From DAOTWP01 sp034435675 (GTDB lineage Bacteria; Chloroflexota; Anaerolineae; Aggregatilineales; Phototrophicaceae): a stretch of DNA of 25,236 nt. The DNA lies in contig DAOTWP010000239.1 in NCBI GenBank assembly GCA_034435675.1, positions 1 to 25,236 on the forward strand, given 5' to 3'. Under the pieces are notes generated by a model. That model worked only from the letters and a program-made list of their open reading frames with translations, was not told the origin of the DNA and made no database searches. Of the stretch, positions 15,406 through 23,528 are shown piece after piece (position 1 is the stretch's first letter; each line of letters begins with the position of its first letter). A program made the translations under genes and the position numbers.

Positions 15406-17541
15406 TCAGCGCTCTACACGAATTTCCGCCCCGCTGAAATGCACCGTCACCCCGCCCACGCGCACCACCGGCGCAAGCGGATCTGCCGACAGCAGTACAA
15501 TTTCTGGCAGCGCTGCGCCTGCGTCACTGCCCACCAGCACATGCAAAAAGCTCACTGCCGCCGGGTCGCCCACTGCCTCCGCGCGGTAGCGGTAACGCAT
15601 CAGCTCACCCACGGCGGGCGCGCCGCTGGGTTCATCCTCAAACGCACTGACACTGACCGCAAGTTCCGCGGGCAGCAGCGCCACAATACTCAACTGCTGC
15701 CCCCCCAGCGTCAGCATCGTGGTCACTCCGCCGCTGACTGCTGCGGTCTCCGGCAGATTCAGCCAGAAGCGTTTGGGGGTGCTGCTGGTGGTCACGGCAC
15801 GGTCATAGATCACCAGCACGTCGGGCTGAAGCCAGACCACGCTGCGGCTTGCCTGCTGGACTTCCAGCAGCCCCTCATACAGCGAATTGTAGAGGTTCGT
15901 TGCGTCACCATAGACCGCCAGATACCCCGCGCCCGGCGTGATAACCGGCTCGGCGGGGTCACCTGCCGCGGCATATAACCACTGCGAACCGCGCGCCCAC
16001 AGCATTGTCCGGTAATCTTCCGGCGGCTGGTCGGGGCGGGCGTTGCCAATCGTCAGCGTGTTCTGATGATCGCTGCTCAGGTAATCGAGATCATAGCCTA
16101 CGCGCACTTTGGTCAGCCATTCCCCCTGCCGGTAAAACTCGACCGCGTTGCCGTTGGCGCTCTGGTGGTCAACACCGTTCCACGTGTTGCTGTAGGTGAA
16201 CCATGTCGCGTCCGGCGTCCAGTCTGTGCGGGCGAGCAGCCTGCGCACGCCGGGTGCATAATAGGTCGTCGGCAGGGTCCCGCGTGGATCGCTGGCGGGG
16301 GTCGCATAGGGGTCGAACAGCAGGAAATACAGAATCGGGAAATGGAATACCTCATAATCCATGCGATCCAGCAGCCCGTCTGCGCCGCCAATGGGTGTAT
16401 GTGTTTGCAGCCAGCGCAGCGTTTCCAGCCGGGTCGTGTTGCCAGTCAGCCGGTCATAAATGCCCAGCGGTCCAAACGCCTCGATATGGTCGGGCATGTA
16501 ATACTGCTGCCCACTGCCATACCATGCTGGCTGGTAGGCAGCGCCGCGCCAATCGAACGCCGCCGGGCGCGGGCTGAGTGAATGGAGATACGCCAGCACG
16601 CTGTCGTCCCAGTAGGGATTGGCATCAAAGGTGACGTGCTGTCCGTAACGCGCCGGGTCAGCTTCCCCGGCGGTATACAGCGCCAGCAGAAACTGCGCGT
16701 TGTAACCGTTGGTCTGCGGGCTGTATTCGAAGCCTTCCGCGCCCATACCGCCGCGCGTGTCTGTGCGCTGCACATAATCGGTGACGTAAAGCCACGCCCC
16801 CACCGCTTCATCAAGGCAGGTGCGCAGGGTTCCTCCGGGGTCATCTGCCGGGTCAAGGCTTAAACCCATCAAGCCCATATTGCGCATGTGCGCGGCATAA
16901 TAGTTGTTGCTGCTCCAGCGGATATAGGCGCGGTCTTGCAGCAGCGCCGGATCATTCAGCAGCCCTACGGGTTCGGGATGATTGTTGTTGGTCGTCCCGG
17001 CAGTGCGGTTTTCGGCACACCAGCGCGTAAACACGGTGTGGATTGTCGCCCTGTCCTCGGCGCTCAGCAGCGGATAAATCCAGTCCACCGTCAGCGCAAA
17101 GGACTGCCCGTACCAGCGCGAACGATCCGTCAGCGCAAAATCAGGATAGCGGAACGGCGCATCCCCCACGCCCGGCGCCGCCGCCTGCATCACGTACATC
17201 AGCAGGGTGTGCGCGCGCGTCGCATAGTCGCTGCGCACCGCCTCGTCTGGATGCACCAGCGACATAAAAGCAAACAGCATGGCGTAATTCTCGGTGGGAT
17301 ATTCCTCCCACGCCATGCTGCCCATATCCCCGGCAGGAACCGTCCCGGCGTCCATGTCAGCACGATATTCCCCGGCAAGGGCATTCAACTGCACCCACAA
17401 CGGATTGCTTTCCACCGCCCAACTGCGGTAGGTGGGCAAATCCTCTGCGCGAATCCACAGGCGCGGATGCTCCCCTGCCTGTGCCTGAACACCTCCATAG
17501 ACCAGCAGCAGCAGCAGCAAGACCAACATGAGTCTGCGCAC
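15406..17541 (-). CDS. Secreted heparinase II/III-like protein
   Basis: This 711-residue protein begins with a signal peptide (MRRLMLVLLLLLLVYGGVQA) and the mature N terminus HPRLWIRAEDLP is typical of alginate-lyase/heparinase-like polysaccharide lyases. The first half is helix-rich with aromatic residues (SRWYGQSFALTVDWIYPL, IRWSSNNYYAAHM), as in an alpha/alpha toroid. The second half carries DHQSANGNAVEFYRQGEWLT, which resembles the conserved heparinase II/III block, and then a beta-rich part to the end. The family cleaves uronic-acid-containing glycans by beta-elimination. The start is GTG 17541, with AGGAG 10 nt upstream; an ATG four codons later has no suitable site. It precedes the propeller operon on the same strand by 147 bp. 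Family fit is good; activity and substrate are unproven, and the catalytic residues cannot be placed with certainty. Confidence 0.8.
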   Translation of the reverse strand: MRRLMLVLLLLLLVYGGVQAQAGEHPRLWIRAEDLPTYRSWAVESNPLWVQLNALAGEYRADMDAGTVPAGDMGSMAWEEYPTENYAMLFAFMSLVHPDEAVRSDYATRAHTLLMYVMQAAAPGVGDAPFRYPDFALTDRSRWYGQSFALTVDWIYPLLSAEDRATIHTVFTRWCAENRTAGTTNNNHPEPVGLLNDPALLQDRAYIRWSSNNYYAAHMRNMGLMGLSLDPADDPGGTLRTCLDEAVGAWLYVTDYVQRTDTRGGMGAEGFEYSPQTNGYNAQFLLALYTAGEADPARYGQHVTFDANPYWDDSVLAYLHSLSPRPAAFDWRGAAYQPAWYGSGQQYYMPDHIEAFGPLGIYDRLTGNTTRLETLRWLQTHTPIGGADGLLDRMDYEVFHFPILYFLLFDPYATPASDPRGTLPTTYYAPGVRRLLARTDWTPDATWFTYSNTWNGVDHQSANGNAVEFYRQGEWLTKVRVGYDLDYLSSDHQNTLTIGNARPDQPPEDYRTMLWARGSQWLYAAAGDPAEPVITPGAGYLAVYGDATNLYNSLYEGLLEVQQASRSVVWLQPDVLVIYDRAVTTSSTPKRFWLNLPETAAVSGGVTTMLTLGGQQLSIVALLPAELAVSVSAFEDEPSGAPAVGELMRYRYRAEAVGDPAAVSFLHVLVGSDAGAALPEIVLLSADPLAPVVRVGGVTVHFSGAEIRVER

Positions 17542-17577
17542 GATATCTATGCTCCTATTCCGGCGTTAGCTTTAATG

Positions 17578-17641
17578 TCTATCTGTAAACCCGGACAAGG
17601 GGATCAATCCCTTTGCTCAGGAAGATTGGTTTACGGATAGA
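17578..17641 (-). repeat. Palindromic dispersed repeat, copy 1
   Basis: The outer arms TCTATCTGTAAACC (17578-17591) and GGTTTACGGATAGA (17628-17641) are inverted repeats that match at 13 of 14 positions. Between them 17596-17615 forms a second palindrome built on CAAGGGGAT and ATCCCTTTG with one G-T pair. Read on the minus strand, 17640-17590 matches 24628-24677 at about 42 of 51 aligned positions with one single-base gap (my hand alignment). The structure is like a small inverted-repeat element or REP; no coding capacity. Confidence 0.8.
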
Positions 17642-17822
17642 TTCTAAATGCGTCCATACCACACATGCGCATTATACCGGGATTCCCCCGTATGCGCGGA
17701 CGCGGGGAGCAGCCGGCGCGAAAAGTCCGCAGCCAGCCAGGCAGCGGACTGTACCTGAATAGTTACGCGGGCGCTGCCTGCACCTGCTCACAACGGGTCA
17801 CAATCGCGCTCTACAGTCCGGC

Positions 17823-17851
17823 TTTACGTCCTGCCGCTGCTGTGCTAGAGT
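17823..17851 (+). promoter_or_regulatory. Candidate promoter of the 667-residue membrane protein gene
   Basis: TTTACG (17823-17828) and TAGAGT (17846-17851) are spaced by exactly 17 nt, and TGC directly precedes the -10, forming an extended -10. Transcription would start near 17858, with a leader of about 66 nt. The gene lacks a clear ribosome binding site. Confidence 0.5.
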
Positions 17852-17923
17852 CCTGGCGCAATCAGCACACGGGCGCTTATCCCGTCGTATCCCAACTGAC
17901 CAACACACGAAACCAGCACTTCT

Positions 17924-19927
17924 ATGGCAGACGATATCCGGGCAACCGGCTACATCAACCTCCTGCTCGCGATTGATCTCGGTGCCTTTATGGACGCGCC
18001 GCAGCGCGCGCAGTTTGAAACCATCCGCGGCTACCGCCAGCTTGCCGATACCCTGCGGGGCGATTGGGCGCGCCGCCTGACCGCCGACAAACGCAGCGCC
18101 TTTATGCTGGTGGATGACGACATCGCGCTGGCAGGCAGCAGCGCCAGCATGTCCACGGATGAAGTCGGCTTTGTCACCGGCATCTTTCGCTCCAACATGC
18201 TTGACCTGTATTCCGCGCCGTTGTACCGCGTGGACAAAACACGCTTTGTCTTCAGTGACGCGGTAAAAAACAACCTGCAATTCAAGAACCTGTTCGCCCC
18301 TGTCTGGCGCAGTTGGGACATCTACGTGCGCCCGACAATGACCGGCATGCTCGTGGTGCGGCTCGTGCGCGCCTACCAGAAGCCCGCCGACCTGCTGCGG
18401 CAGGCGATTGATGTCATCGAACTGCAAACGCCCTTTGACGTGCCCGCCGCTATCAAAGTGCTGCACCGTTTGCAGGTCGAACTCGCTGACCCGGCGCTGG
18501 CGCCAGCCGCGCGTGCCGCAACCGAGCAAAAAATCGCCGAAACGCGCGAATTCCTGGCGTGGCTCGGCGTGAACGATCTGGCACACCCCGAACTGGATTA
18601 CATCCCGACGCAGTGGCAGCTTGCTATCGAAATCGGGCAGCGGCTCGTCAGCGAAATCGGCGGCGCGCTGACCCTGGCGGATGGACAGCGGATCCCCTTC
18701 AGCACACAAAAGCCCGACCTGTCCTCCACGCTGTACGACTCGTATACCATCTACCATCTCGACGAACTGCTGGCAGAAGCAGGCATGCTGACGCCCTTGG
18801 GCGGCGGCGGTGACGACCCCGACGAACCGGACGACACCGATACGCAGGAATTGACCAGCGCGGGGCGGCAGGTGAAAAATCTGGTTCGTGTGGAACCAAG
18901 TGACGTTAAGCGCTCCATCCGCATCAAATGGTGTCTGGTTGGGCTGGTCGAAGGCGCGATTCTGTCGCGGGTCATCAAAAACCCGCGCACCAAAATGAAG
19001 GAAACCCGGCGACGCTTCCCCCGGCACAATCTCGAAGTCGTCGAGCAGGTGTTTGGGCAGGATATCGCCACATGGTCGGACGAACTGTGCCTGCTGACGT
19101 CGCGTGTGGGCATCGTCATGCCGTCACGCCGCGCCAGCAAAGAGCAGTTGTTTGTCTCCCGGCTGGACGCCAAAACCACCACTACTTATGTGGAATACCC
19201 GCGCTACTGGGAAGCGCTGGAACGGTTGATTGAGTTTGTTGTCGAAATCAGCATTCTGGGGCGGCTGGTCGAAACCACCAGCGCAGACACCTTGCAGCAG
19301 TTTGTGCAGGAACTTGACCGGGCGCGCAAGAACATTCTGCACGGCAGACTCAACGGCGCAACCCAGGACAACCAGCGCCGCCTGATCGCGCTCACCAACC
19401 AGTCCGCCAACCTCAGCCGGTTGGTCGGTTTGTGCCAGGGGTTGACCAACCCGGCATTCTGGAGCCGCGCCGAATATGCTGTCGAGAAGGCGCAGCACCT
19501 GATGAGCGCGATGGGTTCAAAGCTGCTTGTCGGGCATGCTGAACGCAACGTCGCCAACCTGACCAACCTCGTGGATCATGTGGACGAGATTTATCTGGCG
19601 CAGCTTTCTGAACGCAGCAATGAGCAGAACTCGCGCCAGTCGGTCATTCTCGCCGGGCTGTCGCTGACCATCATCCTGTTTACGCTGCCTTCGTTCTGGG
19701 CGGATCTCGAAGCGCTGGGTGGACTGGGCGGGCTGCTGGGCTTCATCCAGCGCGGCGATTTACTGAACATGCTGGGACTGCTGGGCAGCATTCTCGCGCC
19801 GGTGATCTTCATCGGCTCTGTGCTGATGCTGGTGCTGGTCATTACCCCCAACCGTCTTAAATTCTGGCGGCGCAGACGCCCGCGCGGGGCTGCCCAGCGC
19901 GACCGCCCGCCGCGCAGCCTTCCCTGA
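17924..19927 (+). CDS. Uncharacterised 667-residue protein, two C-terminal membrane spans (CorA-like topology)
   Basis: I do not recognise this protein. Residues 1-560 are soluble and mostly helical, split by an acidic linker (GGGGDDPDEPDDTDTQ, about 288-303) into an N-terminal part (start MADDIRATGYINLLLAIDLG, with WDIYVRPTMTGMLVVRLVRAYQ) and a second part (VEPSDVKRSIRIKWCLVGLV to the long helices around ANLSRLVGLCQGLTNPAFWS). A helix ending LSERSNEQNSRQSVILAGLS leads into a span at about 574-592, a loop, and a last span at about 619-642, followed by a basic tail (KFWRRRRPRG). This order, with a large soluble domain, long helix and two C-terminal spans, is that of CorA-type channels, but the CorA GMN motif is absent. 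No ribosome binding site is visible before the ATG at 17924. It precedes the kinase by 231 bp. Confidence 0.85.
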   Translation: MADDIRATGYINLLLAIDLGAFMDAPQRAQFETIRGYRQLADTLRGDWARRLTADKRSAFMLVDDDIALAGSSASMSTDEVGFVTGIFRSNMLDLYSAPLYRVDKTRFVFSDAVKNNLQFKNLFAPVWRSWDIYVRPTMTGMLVVRLVRAYQKPADLLRQAIDVIELQTPFDVPAAIKVLHRLQVELADPALAPAARAATEQKIAETREFLAWLGVNDLAHPELDYIPTQWQLAIEIGQRLVSEIGGALTLADGQRIPFSTQKPDLSSTLYDSYTIYHLDELLAEAGMLTPLGGGGDDPDEPDDTDTQELTSAGRQVKNLVRVEPSDVKRSIRIKWCLVGLVEGAILSRVIKNPRTKMKETRRRFPRHNLEVVEQVFGQDIATWSDELCLLTSRVGIVMPSRRASKEQLFVSRLDAKTTTTYVEYPRYWEALERLIEFVVEISILGRLVETTSADTLQQFVQELDRARKNILHGRLNGATQDNQRRLIALTNQSANLSRLVGLCQGLTNPAFWSRAEYAVEKAQHLMSAMGSKLLVGHAERNVANLTNLVDHVDEIYLAQLSERSNEQNSRQSVILAGLSLTIILFTLPSFWADLEALGGLGGLLGFIQRGDLLNMLGLLGSILAPVIFIGSVLMLVLVITPNRLKFWRRRRPRGAAQRDRPPRSLP

Positions 19928-20053
19928 ACGCCACCGCGCCCTGCCCACCACGCCGGGGGCAATCCATGCTATGATGGAACCAGGGCAGGGGTTCAGGCGT
20001 CGTGCTGTACACAGCAGACCGTTCTGAGCGTTTTTTTGCCCGGCACTTGACCG

Positions 20054-20059
20054 TATAAT
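20054..20059 (+). promoter_or_regulatory. Candidate -10 element (TATAAT) of the Ser/Thr kinase gene
   Basis: A perfect TATAAT lies 99 nt before the kinase ATG. The spot 17 nt upstream is a run of seven T residues (20031-20037), a poor -35. A leader of about 93 nt would result. Confidence 0.4.
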
Positions 20060-20158
20060 GCACAGCAGGCAGCACCAATCCTGTCATTGGCAGCAGCGGC
20101 ACAGCGCATCTGTACGGACTGCGCCCCAGTGCCCGCCCACATGGACGAGTAGGACGCA

Positions 20159-22447
20159 ATGTCAGACGAACTGATCGGCAAGCAGCTCGGTGGTTACGAA
20201 ATCCTGAATAAGATCGGGCAGGGGGGCATGGCGACGGTCTATCGTGCCCAGCAGATTTCGATGAACCGCGTCGTCGCCATCAAGGTTTTGCCGCGCCAGT
20301 TCCTTAATGACGACACCTACTTGCAGCGCTTTGAGCGTGAAGTCAGCATCATTACGCAGTTGGAGCACCGCAACATTGTGCCCGTGCATGACTTCGGGCA
20401 TCATGACGGACAGCCATACATCGTCATGCGGTTTATGTCCGGCGGTTCGATAGACGACCAACTGCGCCGGGGCGCGCTGCCGCTGGATCACGTTGTCAGC
20501 CTGGTCAGCCAGATTGCCCCCGCGCTGGATTACGCCCATAGCAAGCAAGTGCTGCACCGTGACCTGAAGCCCAGCAATGTGCTGCTGGACGACACCGGCG
20601 GCGCTTACCTGACCGATTTTGGCATTGCCCGCATTCTGGGCGAACAAAATTCACCGATCACCACACAGGGCGTCGTTGGCACACCCAGTTACATGAGTCC
20701 CGAACAGGCGCAGGGCAAACCGCTGGATGCGCGCAGCGATATTTATTCACTGGGCGTGATGCTGTTTGAAATGGTCTGCGGCAAACGTCCGTTTGAGGCG
20801 GAAACACCCTACGGCACGGCGGTCTTGCAAGTGACTGCCCCGCCGCCAATGCCGCGCAGCTTCAACCCCGTGCTGCCCGGCGCGCTGGAACAGGTCATCC
20901 TCAAGGTGCTGCACAAGGACGCCAACCGGCGCTACAAGACCGCACAGGAACTCGCCGCCGCGATTCGGCTTGCGGTTGAAAAGAATGTCTTTAACCCGCT
21001 GGACACTGCGCCCAGCGGCATCCGCCGTCCCACACCGCCCACAGACAACAGCCGCGAGCCTATCGCGGCACAGAATCCGCTGCCCATCATCAACCCGCCG
21101 CCCGCGCCGGTTCCACTGGCTTCCGCGCAGCCCGTCGCGCAGCCCGTCGCGCAGCCCGCGCCCTACCCGCTGCCCGCGCAGCAGCTTGCGCCACCACCCG
21201 CCTCGCAGATCGCGCCGCAGATTGCGCCGCAGCAGTACAGCACCGGCAGCCCGGCGATGGTCGGTACGCCGCCGCCCATGTCCAGCTACCAGATGGCGGT
21301 CAAAAAGCGCCGCCGTCGCAAGCAGGATGGCATGTGGGCTAGTGTGCTGCTGGGCGGGATGATCGGCTGTGCGCTGCTGGCAATTGTGGCAGTCGCTGCG
21401 TTGTTCGTCATCTCGCAGCTTCTCGCGCCGCAGGGCACCAGCGCCGTCCCGGACAGTGGTGGCAGCGCTGCCGTCAGCGACAGCGGCAGCACCGACCCGG
21501 CAGCAAACAGCGCCACGCCGGATATTCCCGCGACAGAAGCCGCCGCGCGTAATGCCCTGCTGGGGACGCCCGCACCGGCGCAGGTCGCCACCGCCACCAG
21601 CGCTGCGACCGACGCGCCGCTGCCGATTGGCGCGCGCCCGACCAGCGCCAGCGGCACGCTGATTTACTTCGACAACCGGGGCGGTACGTGGGATATTTTC
21701 CGCATGGAACTGACCAGCCGCGTCGAGACACAGCTCACCGCGGACGGCAGCACCAACAGCTACCCCGCGTCGTCGCCCGATGGCGAACGCATCGCTTTTC
21801 AGTCCAACCGCGATGGCGATTTCGACATCTACGTGATGAATCATATGGGCGGGGAAATCCGGCGGCTGGTACAGAATGAGGTGCTGGATCGCACACCGGT
21901 CTGGTCGCCCGACGGCGCGTGGATTCTGTTCTCATCGGACACACGCGGGGACGACACCTATGACCTGTATCGCGTGCGCGCCGATGGCAGCGACCTCCAG
22001 CTTGTCTACAGCGATGGCACGCGCAACACGCACCCGGCATGGAGCGCCGGCGGGTTAATCGCCTTCACCACCGGCGCGCCAGACGACGCCAGCACGTGGG
22101 AAATCGCACTGCTCAACCCCGACAGCGGCGACCTGCGCCTGCTGACGCAGAATGATCGCCCGGATCATTCGCCGGTGTTCAGCCCCGACGGGCAGCGCCT
22201 GCTGTTTATCTCCGGATCCACCGACGCGGCGGAAATCATCACGCTGGATCTCAACAGTGAGACCGGCAGCGTGCTGTACAGCGGCCGCGATGTCTGGGGC
22301 GCGCATTTCAGCCCGGATGGCGGCTTTATCACCTTTAACAGCTTTCTCACTGGCAATGATGAAGTCTACGTGATGCACGCTGATGGCAGCGATGTGCAGC
22401 GTGTGACACTCGACGGCGGCATGTACCCCTCGTGGCTGCCACGCTGA
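20159..22447 (+). CDS. Transmembrane Ser/Thr protein kinase with external PD40 propeller
   Basis: This 762-residue protein has a PknB-type kinase domain (about 10-275): glycine loop IGQGGMATVYRA, lysine K42 in VAIKVL, catalytic D135 in HRDLKPSNVLL, D153 in TDFGIARIL, and GTPSYMSPEQAQG. All key residues are present, so it should be active. A Pro/Gln/Ala-rich linker follows (about 285-380, with a short QPVAQPVAQPA repeat), then a basic stop-transfer stretch KKRRRRKQ and one span (about 395-421). The rest lies outside the cell: an Ala/Ser/Thr-rich stalk and a six-bladed PD40 propeller (about 498-762; SSPDGERIAF, VWSPDGAWILF, FSPDGQRLLF, last PSWLPR). It probably senses an external ligand and signals inward. 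AGGA is about 7 nt before the ATG. The propeller is of the same family as the four proteins at 11.1-15.3 kb. Confidence 0.96.
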   Translation: MSDELIGKQLGGYEILNKIGQGGMATVYRAQQISMNRVVAIKVLPRQFLNDDTYLQRFEREVSIITQLEHRNIVPVHDFGHHDGQPYIVMRFMSGGSIDDQLRRGALPLDHVVSLVSQIAPALDYAHSKQVLHRDLKPSNVLLDDTGGAYLTDFGIARILGEQNSPITTQGVVGTPSYMSPEQAQGKPLDARSDIYSLGVMLFEMVCGKRPFEAETPYGTAVLQVTAPPPMPRSFNPVLPGALEQVILKVLHKDANRRYKTAQELAAAIRLAVEKNVFNPLDTAPSGIRRPTPPTDNSREPIAAQNPLPIINPPPAPVPLASAQPVAQPVAQPAPYPLPAQQLAPPPASQIAPQIAPQQYSTGSPAMVGTPPPMSSYQMAVKKRRRRKQDGMWASVLLGGMIGCALLAIVAVAALFVISQLLAPQGTSAVPDSGGSAAVSDSGSTDPAANSATPDIPATEAAARNALLGTPAPAQVATATSAATDAPLPIGARPTSASGTLIYFDNRGGTWDIFRMELTSRVETQLTADGSTNSYPASSPDGERIAFQSNRDGDFDIYVMNHMGGEIRRLVQNEVLDRTPVWSPDGAWILFSSDTRGDDTYDLYRVRADGSDLQLVYSDGTRNTHPAWSAGGLIAFTTGAPDDASTWEIALLNPDSGDLRLLTQNDRPDHSPVFSPDGQRLLFISGSTDAAEIITLDLNSETGSVLYSGRDVWGAHFSPDGGFITFNSFLTGNDEVYVMHADGSDVQRVTLDGGMYPSWLPR

Positions 22448-22579
22448 AAACGTCGTAAACGACAGCCACACAACTACGTCACCTGTGCCACAGCCTGCAC
22501 CGCTTGTTATGGCACCGGGGTAGAGGGCACTGGAAAGCAGTCAGCGCTCCTGCGCCTTTAGGTTATAGCGGCGCATAGA

Positions 22580-22609
22580 TTGCCAGTATCCAACATTAGG
22601 GTGTAGAGT
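22580..22609 (+). promoter_or_regulatory. Candidate promoter of the toxin-44-like gene
   Basis: TTGCCA (22580-22585, 5 of 6) and TAGAGT (22604-22609, 4 of 6) are separated by 18 nt. Transcription would start near 22616, a leader of about 27 nt to the ATG at 22643. The same -10 hexamer occurs in the candidate promoter at 17846-17851. It suggests that the gene pair at 22.6-24.6 kb is transcribed apart from the kinase. Confidence 0.5.
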
Positions 22610-22642
22610 CAAGGCAAGCCCAGACAGCATGAGGAGCCGCTT

Positions 22643-23503
22643 ATGCATCAGGTACGCAGGTTGATGACACGCAGTCCTCTTCCGCCCGGTGAAGATACGT
22701 TTACAAGCTGGTTTATCCGGCAGATGACGAAAAACGCGAGTACCATGCGCGAACTCAAAACCTTCGCGGGTACTGAAGCACGCAGTCTGGTGCAGGCAGC
22801 GATCCCTGCTCTGCCTGTTCCGGCTGTAGAAGGTGCGCTTGAAAGTCAGCTTTTGAAGCCAATGACCTCAGCGATTAGCTGGTTTATGGAAATGGTGCTG
22901 GTGACGCTGGCATTTTATAACGAAATTGGTCCCGCTGAACAACAGATCCGTGCTGAATTTATTGACAGGAACATCACTCAGGATGCGGCGCTCAATGCGA
23001 AGCTCAGGCACATGCTGAAACTGCTGGCGGCATTGGACGTTATCGGCAACTGGGATTATAAGCTCTTCCTCGCAGAATTTTTCCCTGCGACTCTCTCCCC
23101 CGTAGAAGTCATGCAGGCGAACGCGGTGAACGCTGCCGAGCCTGAAGCACTGGGGAACCAGAACACGTGGGTGCGTCTGTTTGGCACTGACGGACGCCGC
23201 TCTGTGCTGCTGCGCTATGACATGCCCGGCAATATTCACTTCGGTTTCATTGCCTGGCATATCGGGCTTCCGCTGGAGCGCGCGCTGAAGTGGGGGGCTG
23301 TATCCGAAGCAGGTGGAGTCGATCCCGGTTACGATGCCAACGCCATCCAGCTTGGTGATCTGATGGGCGAAATGTTCGGAGAAACACCGCAACTGACTGA
23401 CGCAGACCTGTATCACATTTTTGTCGAGAACATGGATTTGCCAGCAATCAGGCAGTGCTTGAGCGCCTTTGGTATGGTTCCAGCGCTGCTTGGCAATATC
23501 TGA
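22643..23503 (+). CDS. Uncharacterised protein with C-terminal region resembling polymorphic toxin domain 44
   Basis: This 286-residue protein starts at an ATG with GAGGAG 8 nt upstream. The N-terminal half is helical, with a hydrophobic stretch at about 73-93 (MTSAISWFMEMVLVTLAFYN). A motif NWDYK lies at 136-140. The segment from about 193, DMPGNIHFGFIAWHIG with G196, N197 and H199, then ALKWGAVSEAGG and a DANAIQLGDLMGE ending, resembles the layout of bacterial toxin domain 44 (WDYK, then GN-H/F-GxxxxxxG, a GA motif and an Asp/Gly-rich end), a suspected nuclease fold in polymorphic toxins. I compare from memory, so this is a lead and not an assignment; the gap between the first two motifs is longer than I expect for that family. 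It has no signal peptide or secretion leader domain. The membrane protein gene starts 25 bp after its stop. Confidence 0.75.
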   Translation: MHQVRRLMTRSPLPPGEDTFTSWFIRQMTKNASTMRELKTFAGTEARSLVQAAIPALPVPAVEGALESQLLKPMTSAISWFMEMVLVTLAFYNEIGPAEQQIRAEFIDRNITQDAALNAKLRHMLKLLAALDVIGNWDYKLFLAEFFPATLSPVEVMQANAVNAAEPEALGNQNTWVRLFGTDGRRSVLLRYDMPGNIHFGFIAWHIGLPLERALKWGAVSEAGGVDPGYDANAIQLGDLMGEMFGETPQLTDADLYHIFVENMDLPAIRQCLSAFGMVPALLGNI

Positions 23504-23528
23504 AGAAGACTAGCTCGGAATATCCTGA

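Larger units (their letters stand above)
17542..17923. other. 382-bp divergent intergenic region
   Basis: This gap separates the starts of the heparinase-like gene (minus) and the 667-residue protein gene (plus). It holds the AGGAG site of the former (about 17552-17556), a palindromic repeat copy at 17578-17641, and a good promoter candidate for the latter at 17823-17851. I see no convincing gene in the remaining stretch (17642-17822), only short frames with arginine- and cysteine-rich translations. Confidence 0.7.

Noticed and set aside
17798..19027. Minus-strand open frame of 409 codons
   Set aside because: It overlaps the 667-residue gene; its composition is that of a complementary frame and it shows no domain.
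20025..20045. Intrinsic terminator at the seven-T run
   Set aside because: No stable GC-rich stem directly precedes the T run.
20747..21844. Minus-strand open frame of 365 codons
   Set aside because: It is opposite the kinase linker and ectodomain; low-complexity Arg/Gly-rich translation, no start signals.
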